A stretch of 22,809 nt of DNA from an uncultured Lachnospiraceae bacterium (GCA_910578825.1 CAJTSB010000040.1:1-22809), one strand, 5' to 3'. Numbered from the stretch's first letter, positions 14,046-22,809 are shown. The notes: generated from the sequence alone by a model not told the origin. A program made the numbers and translations.

Positions 14046-15695
14046 CTAGGGCTTTTCTTCAAGAAAGCACCGCAGCTCATAAATCTCTCCCAGATATTCC
14101 TTTACATATTTTTTCGCTTTTTCTCCATATTTCAGTACATCTATTTCAATCTGTTCTCCATATGGTTTCTCTATAGGTGGCTTCTCTTCCTCCTTTTTCT
14201 CATAATACCTTCGAAAAATCCCCTCATATTCCTTGTAAAATGCTTGCATTGTATCTTTTTTGTTTCCGTCTGCCATGTTCCTTAGCCATTGAACTATTTC
14301 TTCTTGTTTCCCGCTTTCCTCTATCATTTTATGAATCAGTAAAATCGGATTATTAGAGAGAAAAGCCTCTATCCTTATTTGTCTGATTCCTTTTTGATTC
14401 TCTAGTAAGGCTTTTAGCTCTTTTAATCCTTTTTCACGGTAAACTACCCCTTTATAATTATTCAGCAATAGCTCAATCTGGCGATAGTAGTCATAATCTA
14501 TCTTAACGGTAATCCTTCCACCCTCATCAGACAATTCCAACTGGTCGCAAATATCTATATAATTCAATTTTTTATTTTTCAGCTTTGTAATCTTATGGTA
14601 ATCCCTTTTACTTTCACAGTCACACCTGTACGCCTTTTCGCCATTTCCTTTCGGAGCAATTATTTTTCCGCAGTCCGGACACATAAGATAATTATGAGTA
14701 TCTTCAATCAAAACCATAAACCTCTGCCACTCCTGCATATCGTCACAGATTCTCAGCAGATAAGAAATCGCATCTTGGCTGAAAAGCATTCCTTTCCCAT
14801 CCTCACATTTATCTGTGTGCTTAAAGATTGCCACAGCCGCCACTTCAACAATACATCTGTTTTTCCTCCCTCGCCCAATACTGTAAATGCTTCCAGAAAA
14901 ATAGAAATTTAACAAAAAACTAATCGCAGACAGGCATCCATGGTCGTTATTATCATATTTTTTCTTAATTTCCGTGGTATTTATCGTGCGAAACAGCAGG
15001 CTATTATTCAATAGAGCCTTTATTTCAGAAAATTCCGTCTTTATCCCGGAACTGATAATCTTAAAAAACGGCGTAAATTGCTGTATTTCATCCGATACCC
15101 GAAAATAATAGGAAAGAGGATATCCGATATCATGGAACAGCGCCGCAACAAAATAAGTTTTATACACAATCTCCTTTAAAGCTTCTTTTTCTTTCTTTTC
15201 CACAATATAAGAATTTTCTATATCCTGCCGGATACAATCCATAATGTAACAACTATACTCATTTGCTTCTTCACTGATACATTCTTCTATGTCTTCCCAT
15301 AATCCCATCTGTTCCATCAGCACCAGCCCCAGATATACATTGCGAAACTGATGCTTATAGTGTTCCCGAATCATCCGGGGTTTTCCACTGGATGAATGTT
15401 CCAGAAAGATTGCATTTTCAATCGCAGAATAATTATTGACCAACAGGTTTTCCATGCCTTCAATACAAATGAACTCGTTTAGGATTTCCAATGCATTATC
15501 TATCAAACAGATTTCTTCCTTCACTTCATCCGAATCATATAGCACACTCAGGCTTTTCGCAATATCCGTAATTGACTCCACTGTGAACCGTGTGTAAAAA
15601 TAGGGCTGTTCCCAGCTACATATTTTCCCAAAGACATATTTTACCTCTTCCTGGAAATATTGATACATATTATCATCATTCATTATTGGTTTCAT
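14046..15695 (-). CDS. HD-domain phosphohydrolase with inserted zinc-ribbon-like motif
   Basis: The last gene of the five-gene operon encodes 549 residues. The HD signature is complete: H112/H115 (REHYKHQFRN), the H188-D189 pair (ALFHDIGYP), H252 (DHGCLSAISFLL), H293 (IFKHTDK) and D318/D319 (LLRICDDMQEWQR). This set is typical of metal-dependent HD phosphohydrolases acting on nucleotides or related phosphate esters. After the HD core, CPDC (339-342) and CDC (358-360) form a likely zinc-binding insert. The C-terminal third is helical and charged, with no recognised domain. Its start overlaps the ParA-like gene stop by ATGA. In the operon it is the best candidate effector. The substrate is unknown. 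Confidence 0.75.
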   Translation of the reverse strand: MKPIMNDDNMYQYFQEEVKYVFGKICSWEQPYFYTRFTVESITDIAKSLSVLYDSDEVKEEICLIDNALEILNEFICIEGMENLLVNNYSAIENAIFLEHSSSGKPRMIREHYKHQFRNVYLGLVLMEQMGLWEDIEECISEEANEYSCYIMDCIRQDIENSYIVEKKEKEALKEIVYKTYFVAALFHDIGYPLSYYFRVSDEIQQFTPFFKIISSGIKTEFSEIKALLNNSLLFRTINTTEIKKKYDNNDHGCLSAISFLLNFYFSGSIYSIGRGRKNRCIVEVAAVAIFKHTDKCEDGKGMLFSQDAISYLLRICDDMQEWQRFMVLIEDTHNYLMCPDCGKIIAPKGNGEKAYRCDCESKRDYHKITKLKNKKLNYIDICDQLELSDEGGRITVKIDYDYYRQIELLLNNYKGVVYREKGLKELKALLENQKGIRQIRIEAFLSNNPILLIHKMIEESGKQEEIVQWLRNMADGNKKDTMQAFYKEYEGIFRRYYEKKEEEKPPIEKPYGEQIEIDVLKYGEKAKKYVKEYLGEIYELRCFLEEKP

Positions 15696-16705
15696 TCTGT
15701 TTCCTTCCGATCCTCGATTGTGATATAGCCATCTCGATATTCTTTAGACAGCATAAAGGCATCTATATTGTTATTTAGATTTATTACATTATCTACAATT
15801 CCTGCCTTCATCTGTTCTTCATTATACCTCTTATACCGTATCTTCACATTCTTTTTCTCTGATAGCTTGTCCAGAATATCCTCGGCAACATTTTCCCAGC
15901 GGACATTAAAATCCTCTCCATTTTTCTGTGCTACCTGTGTTGCTCCTATACAGTTCTGAATATCATTCAGTATAATACTCAAATCACAATTTCCTCGTTT
16001 TATCCCCTTCGAACAGGCATTCAGGCACTCAACCGTCTTCCTAATCTGCCCACTCTCGAAAGTCGTAACATAAATTTCTTCCACACAAATAGCATAGTCT
16101 CCCTGCAGTTCATAAAACTTATCCAAAAGTCTGCATTCCAACTCCGATAGCCCCGGCGAACAGTCAATAACAAACAAGCGGTTTTCTTTTGTTTCCATAC
16201 ACTCTTTAAAAAACCGAACCAGTTCATCTGCAAACATTATATTAGCGATTTTTTCATGCTGCATCATTCTTCCCTGTACTTGATAATTCTGCCGTCGGTT
16301 CGCAGCAGGGTTCAATAAAACTGCATACAATATACTCTTACTTTTTCTCTCTGCCTCCGCATCCTCATACGCTGATGTATCGTTGCTGCTACCATCTTTT
16401 TTATACGGTAAAAGAGCGACTTCATTGCAAATAGCATTGATACCTTCTTTTGAGTATTTGTCAAAATAACATGGTTTCTTTTTTTCATCCGGGAACAGAT
16501 AATACGACATGCTGGTTCCCAACCGATCAATATCCACATAAAAAATTCTGGAATAATAAATATCTTCTTCCGTGTCCTCTGTGTCCTCTCTTTCTTCATT
16601 TCTCTTCCACTCATAAAGGCAATGGGCAAGCGCCAGAGAGGATTTTCCTGTTCCGCCTTTAAAAGAGTTTACCATTATAATCTTAAAATTTGCTTTTTTA
16701 CTCAT
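15692..16705 (-). CDS. ParA/MinD-like P-loop ATPase
   Basis: This protein of about 337 residues has the deviant Walker A KGGTGKSS at 16-23 (MVNSFKGGTGKSSLALAHCLY), an A'-type acidic segment YVDIDRLGTSM (57-67), and a switch/Walker B-like FVIDCSPGLSE (178-188). This is the fold of ParA, MinD and related dimerising ATPases. The frame is open up to 16789. I choose ATG at 16705 because GGAGA lies just upstream and the family start follows (MSKKANFKIIMVNSFKGG). It overlaps the preceding gene by 8 nt and the HD gene by 4 nt. No ParB-like gene or parS-like repeat is visible, so plasmid partition is unlikely. A regulatory or positioning ATPase for the HD protein is inferred. Confidence 0.85.
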   Translation of the reverse strand: MSKKANFKIIMVNSFKGGTGKSSLALAHCLYEWKRNEEREDTEDTEEDIYYSRIFYVDIDRLGTSMSYYLFPDEKKKPCYFDKYSKEGINAICNEVALLPYKKDGSSNDTSAYEDAEAERKSKSILYAVLLNPAANRRQNYQVQGRMMQHEKIANIMFADELVRFFKECMETKENRLFVIDCSPGLSELECRLLDKFYELQGDYAICVEEIYVTTFESGQIRKTVECLNACSKGIKRGNCDLSIILNDIQNCIGATQVAQKNGEDFNVRWENVAEDILDKLSEKKNVKIRYKRYNEEQMKAGIVDNVINLNNNIDAFMLSKEYRDGYITIEDRKETE

Positions 16706-19571
16706 TTGTATTCTCCATAACCTTATATATGTACTCCATTTTTCTTCTCGTTTCATTTTCCAGGATATGCAGAGACTGATCTGCCGCAAGACAATACCTA
16801 AGCGTCTCCCCCTGGTAAAAATTTCTGAAGCTGTTTACCGTGCGCTCATCAATACTGCTCCTCTTCCGTATGAATTCCATCATATCCTGAAATTCCAGAA
16901 TAGACACAATATCTGCATCCACATTTTTTCTCAATCTGGGAGACGCCGTTTCCCTGTATTCTATCTGTGGCATCTTCTCTGTGCGTTCTAGGAAGTCAAC
17001 CGTCAGCGCCGCCGGATAGCTATCTGCCCGTTCATAGAACATAGTAATCAGCTTTTGCTTAAACCATGTGTCATTATGAAAGAACTCTTCGATACTCTTC
17101 GCCAGTTCCTCATAATGTTCCCTTCTCTCCTGGCTATCCGATAATGCATTTTCTACATTTACCTCCAGCCTCATACCTAAACCGTCGGTTTCATAGGACA
17201 TCACCAACCAGGGATTCTCTTCCTCGGTTTCCGCATATAACAGGGATTCCGTCTTCGCCGCCCCCAGAACGCCTTCTAAAAATGGTTTCAGAAATACGCC
17301 TATCTCCGACTTTCCCCTGTCATGCAATTTTTTACGCCTGCATCCTTTATGATAATTTAGTATTAGCATCTCCTGCCCTGGTACGATGCTTTTTCTCGCC
17401 TGAAAACCAGAGGTATGATAAATATGGTGTAGGGCGCGAGGATTTGACGACATTACGACAACCGTCAGATCCGGGTATTGTTTAACCGCATCCTGAATCA
17501 TGGGAAAAATGGTCTGCCTGAACTCCCGGGTCTTCCAACAGGTAATCTTGCCCTCTTCCTCCAATTCTATATAATGGATACTGTCCCAAAGTATTTCCAG
17601 TTGATTCTCCTCCTGCACCGCATCCAACATCTTCTCCACATTCATTTTTTCCATCTGAATACGGAACCAACCGCTCTCCCCCTGCCATGCCGACAGCCGC
17701 GGTTTCTTGTAAAGAATCCTGCTATCAGCAAAAAAAAGCAGATCGGAATGTTCAATAATTTTTTTAAGCTCATACTCCCGCCCCTTCTGATAAAGGTTCC
17801 TGGTAAACCGGAAAAGCACCTGAGGATAATCAATATCTATATCCATGGATTCCTGGAGCTGCCGTTTCAGCTCCTCCTCTTTTTCGCTTACAATATTCAA
17901 TATAACTTTATGAACCATACATTCCCTGGAATCCGGCAATCTTTGCAGTCTCTCAATCATGGATTCAATTTCGCGGATATCGTTAAGATCGACTATGGTC
18001 ACACGAATTTCTGGCAAAAATGGCTGCCGCTTAATATAATCCACCAAATCCTCATTAAAAATGCGAATATTGATCCATGATCCTGCTGTATAGTCCTCCG
18101 CCTTCCGAAAAACCACATATGGATTCCAATTCTGCAGACTGTTATAATCTAACTGATATAGCTGGCGTTCCCAGACCATATACTGAACCGGAAAATTCAT
18201 CTGCTCTATCTGCGAAAGCGTAGTAATAACCTCCTGCCCAAACCTGTCTGTCTGTAAACTTAACCGTCTCTGATACTCCTCCAATTTTTTTTGTAGTTTC
18301 CAATAATATACTCCTACCAAAGGATGGTAAAAGGGCATAGTAAGCTCTCCATTCTTCTCCACACAAAACAAGTTCTGCATTCTGCCCAGAATATCTGTTC
18401 CTATACAATTACGCACAATCCCGTCATCCGCAAGACACTTTCCAAGGAATCGGAAATAGGCTTCAATAAACTCCTTCTGGCCCTCTACATAGTGATATAA
18501 ATAAGGAGGCGGGAACGTTTCCCCACTCTTCACAGCACTCACGGCGCATGTTTCCAGCTCGTCTAAGCTTTTTAATATCTCCGCCCGTTTTTTATCTGTA
18601 AAATTCAAGCGTGCTACATCCTGTTTTATTTTCTCGAATTTCTCCGTCAGCTCCACTGTTTCCGGATATTCAAACAGCCAGATACTTTCCGACAGCACAT
18701 TCTCTTCTTCCTGGGAAAGTTCTTCCTCTACCTTTTTTATTCTATGCTGGATATTCTCCTGTATTACATATTGGTAGGAATTTTCATATTGCTGTTCTTC
18801 TAGCTTTTCTTTATCCTGAATTTCCCGTTTCTGATGATTGCCTTTAAATAATCGCTCTATCCGCTCATCGTATGAAATATTCCGAAACAAACGTTGCAAA
18901 TCGTTCTGTGAAAGGCAGCGGAGAATTTCCTTTTCTTCTTTTTCACTGAATTCTGTCTTCCCCCCTGTAATCCCTCCAATCAAACGCGTCTCCACTAAAA
19001 GCGGGCTGGAACTCCGAATCATCCGCAAAAGCTGTTGCTTCTTCAGGTTTTCTCCTTTCGGCAACTTTTTTATTGACCAAATCTCAAACCGATAGAGATT
19101 CGCCACCATTTTTTCAGCTGTACACTTCTCGCGTTCACAGCATACCCCTATATATTCCAATAAATCTTCCAGAGAAATCTGCTTTTGCTCCAGAACCGTT
19201 CCTAATATCTTTCTGCACTCCGAATCTAATTCTACTCCAAACGACGCCTTTATACATTCCCACAATATATCCAGATTTTCTGGAATAATTGGGTATTCCA
19301 CAAAATCCTTTAAAGAATCTATCATTTTCACGCTGTCGCTAGACAGCAATACAATCTGTCGGATCTCCGGGTTATTACGCTGCCGCACGGCATCCGCATA
19401 ATCATTCCGTTCCACCCATACCGTCTGATAAGGGACTTTTGAAAACTTATTTTGCAGAAACTCCATGACAAACTCTTTTTCTACATCTACAATGGCAATA
19501 AAATATTCTGTCTGATTCCCCGCTAATAATTCTATGTACTTTTCCAGATAATTTTTAAATTTCTCCATCAT
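16698..19571 (-). CDS. Large protein of unknown function, DptH-like candidate without motor domain
   Basis: I do not recognise this 957-residue protein firmly. The N-terminus alternates hydrophobic and charged segments (YFIAIVDV, QIVLLSSDSVKMIDSLKDF). A charged, probably coiled-coil stretch spans about 245-345. The motif MPFYHPLVG at 412-420 recalls the HPL motif found in DptH-like and related conflict ATPases. VVVMSSNPRALHHIY lies in the C-terminal third. No Walker A is present, so unlike DptH it has no visible HerA/FtsK-type motor. There is no signal peptide or TM segment, so it is cytoplasmic. It overlaps the 514-residue gene by ATGA and the ParA-like gene by 8 nt. A scaffold or recognition role in the operon is inferred. 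Confidence 0.8.
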   Translation of the reverse strand: MMEKFKNYLEKYIELLAGNQTEYFIAIVDVEKEFVMEFLQNKFSKVPYQTVWVERNDYADAVRQRNNPEIRQIVLLSSDSVKMIDSLKDFVEYPIIPENLDILWECIKASFGVELDSECRKILGTVLEQKQISLEDLLEYIGVCCEREKCTAEKMVANLYRFEIWSIKKLPKGENLKKQQLLRMIRSSSPLLVETRLIGGITGGKTEFSEKEEKEILRCLSQNDLQRLFRNISYDERIERLFKGNHQKREIQDKEKLEEQQYENSYQYVIQENIQHRIKKVEEELSQEEENVLSESIWLFEYPETVELTEKFEKIKQDVARLNFTDKKRAEILKSLDELETCAVSAVKSGETFPPPYLYHYVEGQKEFIEAYFRFLGKCLADDGIVRNCIGTDILGRMQNLFCVEKNGELTMPFYHPLVGVYYWKLQKKLEEYQRRLSLQTDRFGQEVITTLSQIEQMNFPVQYMVWERQLYQLDYNSLQNWNPYVVFRKAEDYTAGSWINIRIFNEDLVDYIKRQPFLPEIRVTIVDLNDIREIESMIERLQRLPDSRECMVHKVILNIVSEKEEELKRQLQESMDIDIDYPQVLFRFTRNLYQKGREYELKKIIEHSDLLFFADSRILYKKPRLSAWQGESGWFRIQMEKMNVEKMLDAVQEENQLEILWDSIHYIELEEEGKITCWKTREFRQTIFPMIQDAVKQYPDLTVVVMSSNPRALHHIYHTSGFQARKSIVPGQEMLILNYHKGCRRKKLHDRGKSEIGVFLKPFLEGVLGAAKTESLLYAETEEENPWLVMSYETDGLGMRLEVNVENALSDSQERREHYEELAKSIEEFFHNDTWFKQKLITMFYERADSYPAALTVDFLERTEKMPQIEYRETASPRLRKNVDADIVSILEFQDMMEFIRKRSSIDERTVNSFRNFYQGETLRYCLAADQSLHILENETRRKMEYIYKVMENTNE

Positions 19572-21112
19572 AACAGCCTGAATTCCCCCTTCTCTTCTGG
19601 GAGTGTCACTACATACCCACTGTCCGAAAGCCGCACCAAGCAGTTGTTCTCATCCAAATTATCCAGCAATGCCTGTTCATTCTTCCTAAATTCCTGAAAG
19701 GGAACTTTTATCCCCAGCTCTTTCAAAATTTGATCCATCTTTTCCGATTTTTGGATACAGATTCCATAACGCTCTTCCAAATCAGCAAGAAACGTATCCA
19801 GATATGCATACGTCCTGTCCTTTCTCGCAAGATAAAGCCTGACATAAAATTCCAGCAAAGACGGAGACAGCGCAAAATACTTGTGCCTGGACCGGCTGTT
19901 GGGAAATACAAAACCAATATCCTTCCCACAGGTAGGCAGAGTGGACGAAATCTTTGTCAATGCCGAGCCCTTGCGCGCCTGGCTCACATTCATATACAGC
20001 GTCACAAATTCCTCTATGCTAAACGAATATTTCGTATCTTCCTCCGTCAACCGAAACGCCTTTTCCATGGATTCATACAAAGGTTTTTCAGACGCTTTTC
20101 TATAATTAGAGTTAAATACACGATTGACAAAATTCAGAAATGTTTTATCCTCGTCATTTCTTCCAGTCTCTTCCAAATTCTTATCCACATACAGCGTAGA
20201 ACCTTCCTTCCATACATAAATCTCCCTTGTCTCCCCAGTCTCCAATTCCATCTGGTTCAAATAGAATTCCTTCTGTTCCTTTGGAAACACTTCCCGGAGC
20301 TTTGCATAATTCTGTACACATGCACGATGAAAAGCCCCGCCGCTAAGTAAATGACTGGACGCCGCCCCCTGGCATAAAATATTTCCTCCTTTCCCTCTGG
20401 AATTAACACTTTTCTTTACAATAAACTGAATCACATAGTGATTGAGCAACGTCGCCAGATAATCATACTTTTTATAAAAATCAAGTTTTCGAAAATACGG
20501 ATGTGTAAGAAGGCATTCTAAATCCTCCTTGAAATTCTCACAGACCTTCCGATACTGTTTTTTCTTTAATTGCGCTGAAAATTCCTGATTTTTTGTAGCT
20601 GGACTCTTCTGATCCCCCCCATGGAACAATGTCTCGCACATTACATTCAGCAGATAGTTCACTCCTGTCGCTTCCTCGTATAAATACTTCTGTATATTGT
20701 TTTGAAGACTCTGGAAATTTACCTTCCGTTCAATATCCGGCAACATATTATAATGCAAGTGCCGCAGAAGATTTGCCTTGGAACGCCTGAGCATTTGCGG
20801 GCGTAAAGGGAAATAGAAGGTTTCGTTTTCATAGTTTGTATCCAGACCTGAAAAACGTTTGAAAAAACGGTCAAAAGAGGCTTCCAGTTGTCTCTTCTTC
20901 TGTTCATCGTCTTCCTCGCACGCTATAATTCCGGTTTCTTTAAAACTCTGATAATTAATTTCCATCAGCTTCCCATCCGGCGCCGTCTGAAAAAAATCCG
21001 TCAAAAAATTATTTGCCGCCAAATATTTTGGCGTCTCCGGTCCGGCGACTCCAATATAGGCGCTTAATATGTTTTTATTCTCCTGTTTCATCTGTTTCTG
21101 ATGTTTATCCAT
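19568..21112 (-). CDS. Protein of unknown function, DptG-like candidate
   Basis: This 514-residue cytoplasmic protein has no catalytic motif that I can name. It is mostly helical. A central part has small-residue stretches (GKGGNILCQGAASSHLLSGGAF, about 262-283). The C-terminal part reads FVFPNSRSRHKYFALSPSLLEFYVRLYLARK and ends in a possible winged-helix-like tail (LLDNLDENNCLVRLSDSGYVVTLPEE). It lies between the GDGKSH ATPase and the 957-residue protein, the place of DptG in dptFGH operons, and its size is similar to DptG. That parallel is positional only. The start ATG at 21112 follows the previous stop by 9 nt; the next gene overlaps by 4 nt. Confidence 0.8.
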   Translation of the reverse strand: MDKHQKQMKQENKNILSAYIGVAGPETPKYLAANNFLTDFFQTAPDGKLMEINYQSFKETGIIACEEDDEQKKRQLEASFDRFFKRFSGLDTNYENETFYFPLRPQMLRRSKANLLRHLHYNMLPDIERKVNFQSLQNNIQKYLYEEATGVNYLLNVMCETLFHGGDQKSPATKNQEFSAQLKKKQYRKVCENFKEDLECLLTHPYFRKLDFYKKYDYLATLLNHYVIQFIVKKSVNSRGKGGNILCQGAASSHLLSGGAFHRACVQNYAKLREVFPKEQKEFYLNQMELETGETREIYVWKEGSTLYVDKNLEETGRNDEDKTFLNFVNRVFNSNYRKASEKPLYESMEKAFRLTEEDTKYSFSIEEFVTLYMNVSQARKGSALTKISSTLPTCGKDIGFVFPNSRSRHKYFALSPSLLEFYVRLYLARKDRTYAYLDTFLADLEERYGICIQKSEKMDQILKELGIKVPFQEFRKNEQALLDNLDENNCLVRLSDSGYVVTLPEEKGEFRLL

Positions 21113-21121
21113 ATGATGATT

Positions 21122-22729
21122 TTAACCTTCCTTCTTGAGTTTAATAACCTTTCTTCCGCCATACAAGAATCTGTTCATCTCCTGCAATCCGAGTGAAAAA
21201 TTACAGTATTCATTTTCCTCCTGATCTGTAAATTTCACCAACATTTTTTGGTATGCTCCTCTTTTCTTTTTTAATATCTTCCTGAAAAAAGTATTAATCG
21301 TATACTCTTCTATGGATTTACTGTTATGACTCAGATAGTAGAATTCATCTGCCATCATCAAATAACGGAACAGCCTGTAATCAATCATCAGCGTAATTTT
21401 TTCCAATTTATCACCATTCCCTTCATCTGAGGGATAGACATAACTCATTCCGAAACAATTCTGATTGGTCTTTTCCTGCGTCTTTGCATCCAGCCTGTTA
21501 AAATCCAAATCAAAGCGGTGCCAGATAATATCAATATTCCCCAATTCAAACTCTGTCTGAATATCGTCTCCCAACATAGAAGGAGTATCCGCAACTTTCA
21601 TCGCCAAATCACTCTGCCCCCTTCTGGTCAGTCGCCCAATTCCCCTTTTTAACTGATAAAGAACCCCTTCCTGTATCATCTCGGACGCAATGAACGGTTC
21701 ATTTTTAAAGCTGTCTAGGGCATCCCGAAACTCCGAAAGATAGTCTACCGATAGAAATCTATACTTATCATTTTCTGCGTTAAAAAAACGTAACCGCTTC
21801 TCCTGGCAACAACTTTCAATATCCTTATAGGTTATTTCCCTTTGTGCATCATCACCCGTGATACTGTCTCTTTTGAATGCTGGGTCCATACCACTGATTT
21901 TATGGAGGATCTTATCCTCTGTCAGCGTGAAAATATTTTCAAATCCGTCCTTTTCAGAATACTCCCGTTCACGTCTCGCACTGCATCCCTCCCCCAAAGT
22001 AACCAAATGCGCCAATAACGACAACAGTTCCCGAAATGTAATGTGGTTTCCCATTAAAAAAATCGTATTGCACAAAACCCGGATACTCTCTATACCTGAC
22101 GTTGACTTCAAAAAATCAATATTTTTTTCATATGCACAATGCCTACACTGCTTACATTCATTATCCTGACATTCTTTTCCATCATATGCATAAAAAGATT
22201 CCACAATTTGTTGGAATGCATCTCTGTCATCGGCAAGATTCCTTTTTTCAAAATTAATAATCTTAACCCTGTCATTCTTCTTATTTAACATATCAAGTAA
22301 CTGTTCATGGTACATAAGGACACTTTTGGTAAATATCCCCACATTCGCCGCAATAATAATCCGTTGCTCTGACTTTCCCTCTATGATATCCGCTATCAAC
22401 TTTATGAGTTCTTTTTTACCTGGCTCTTGCCTGTCATCAATTGGCATTGCCCATTTTTCCTCCGGGAGGGCGGAAAAATCCTGGTAAATTTGAAAACGAT
22501 AGTCTGAAAGCCGCTGCCCTAAGCTCCTCAAAAGATGCGATTTTCCGTCTCCTGCCTCGCCAGTAAGCAAAATAAAATGCAAATGCTCTAAATTCTCTAT
22601 TATCTCTGTTTCCTCCGACAGCACAACCCGAAACGTTTCATCTATACGCCGCTCGTCTACCATATAGGAATGACCTTGGTAAGATGAGCAATATTTCAAT
22701 AATTCTTGTACCTTTTCTTTTACATTCAT
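21122..22729 (-). CDS. P-loop ATPase with GDGKSH Walker A and four-Cys cluster, DptF-like candidate
   Basis: The first complete gene of the operon encodes 535 residues. Walker A is GEAGDGKSH at 57-65, after strand HFILLT. The segment IIIAANVGIF (124-133) is a likely Walker B/sensor strand. Cysteines 187, 192, 195 and 198 (spacing C-x4-C-x2-C-x2-C) could bind zinc or an iron-sulfur cluster. The GDGKSH plus AANVG pair recalls DptF, the ATPase of phosphorothioation-dependent restriction, and I rate that similarity as suggestive. The start ATG at 22729 has GGAGAT at good spacing. The upstream 22 nt separate it from a possible further gene. It probably acts with the two proteins encoded next, as an ATP-driven sensor or restriction component. 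Confidence 0.85.
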   Translation of the reverse strand: MNVKEKVQELLKYCSSYQGHSYMVDERRIDETFRVVLSEETEIIENLEHLHFILLTGEAGDGKSHLLRSLGQRLSDYRFQIYQDFSALPEEKWAMPIDDRQEPGKKELIKLIADIIEGKSEQRIIIAANVGIFTKSVLMYHEQLLDMLNKKNDRVKIINFEKRNLADDRDAFQQIVESFYAYDGKECQDNECKQCRHCAYEKNIDFLKSTSGIESIRVLCNTIFLMGNHITFRELLSLLAHLVTLGEGCSARREREYSEKDGFENIFTLTEDKILHKISGMDPAFKRDSITGDDAQREITYKDIESCCQEKRLRFFNAENDKYRFLSVDYLSEFRDALDSFKNEPFIASEMIQEGVLYQLKRGIGRLTRRGQSDLAMKVADTPSMLGDDIQTEFELGNIDIIWHRFDLDFNRLDAKTQEKTNQNCFGMSYVYPSDEGNGDKLEKITLMIDYRLFRYLMMADEFYYLSHNSKSIEEYTINTFFRKILKKKRGAYQKMLVKFTDQEENEYCNFSLGLQEMNRFLYGGRKVIKLKKEG

Positions 22730-22751
22730 TTTCTATCTCCTATAGAATTTT

Positions 22752-22809
22752 TCACAATAGCATTTTCTCACCCCAAAAAGCTCGCCTATTTCTATAATTA
22801 TCTATATTC
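22752..22809 (-). CDS. Possible 3' end of another operon gene (cut by window edge)
   Basis: The only frame open through the right edge on the minus strand reads NIDNYRNRRAFWGEKMLL and stops with TGA at 22752-22754, 22 nt before the ATPase start. The composition looks protein-like, but 18 codons can be open by chance. If real, the ATPase is not the first gene of the operon. Confidence 0.3.
   Translation of the reverse strand, partial: NIDNYRNRRAFWGEKMLL

Noticed and set aside
15692..16705. Plasmid or chromosome partition locus
   Set aside because: No ParB-like gene, no parS-like palindromes and no replication gene are visible; the neighbours are large proteins of another type.
17478..18080. 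200-codon plus-strand frame antisense to the 957-residue gene
   Set aside because: It lacks a ribosome site, its composition is typical of an antisense shadow, and it lies entirely inside a well-supported coding region. The same holds for the 206-codon frame at 19730-20350.
1..22809. CRISPR array
   Set aside because: No regularly spaced repeats of 25-40 nt and no cas genes were found on reading the window.

Overview
The window looks like chromosomal DNA of a low-GC Clostridia member, most likely Lachnospiraceae. The clues are A/T-rich codon choice, strong AGGAGG-type ribosome binding sites, occasional TTG/GTG starts, a DUF4179-type sigma/anti-sigma pair and a Bce-like regulatory/ABC cassette. 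This placement is inference from style, not a database match.

Region 1 (1-4.8 kb, all minus strand) is ordinary chromosome: a methyl-accepting chemotaxis protein with its own promoter and a structured leader, a tRNA-Glu/tRNA-Cys pair with promoter and terminator, an ECF sigma factor overlapping its membrane-anchored DUF4179 partner, and a membrane-bound XRE regulator.

Region 2 (5.1-11.07 kb, plus strand) is an envelope-stress or peptide-resistance cassette: OmpR-type response regulator, short-loop histidine kinase, terminator, then ABC ATPase, 833-residue FtsX-type permease and a VanY-type D,D-carboxypeptidase. The regulator promoter and the ABC promoter share the same direct repeat (ACATTT-N5-ACATTT) at the same distance from the -10 box, which points to one regulator controlling both. 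Degenerate direct repeats flank the cassette (4.67-5.06 kb and 11.11-11.26 kb); one overlaps the XRE gene, so the cassette looks inserted or duplicated.

Region 3 (11.07-13.82 kb) is a recombination graveyard: the C-terminal relic of a serine recombinase, an intact IS110-family transposase with a structured upstream end that probably encodes its bridge RNA, a crippled toxin-antitoxin module, and a tRNA-Asn 3' fragment followed by two palindromes, which resembles the far end of an integrative element.

Region 4 (14.05-22.81 kb, minus strand) is the most interesting part. It is a tightly coupled operon (gaps +9, -4, -8, -4 nt) encoding a P-loop ATPase with a GDGKSH Walker A and a four-Cys cluster, a 514-residue protein of unknown function, a 957-residue protein of unknown function, a ParA/MinD-like ATPase with KGGTGKS, and an HD-domain phosphohydrolase with an inserted zinc-ribbon-like motif. 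A further gene may end at the right edge. The first three genes recall, in motifs, order and gene style, the DptFGH restriction proteins of phosphorothioation systems. However, no dnd modification gene is visible, the third protein lacks a recognisable motor ATPase, and the ParA plus HD pair is not part of the classical set. I read it as a candidate undescribed defence or conflict system on an integrative element; that reading is inference.
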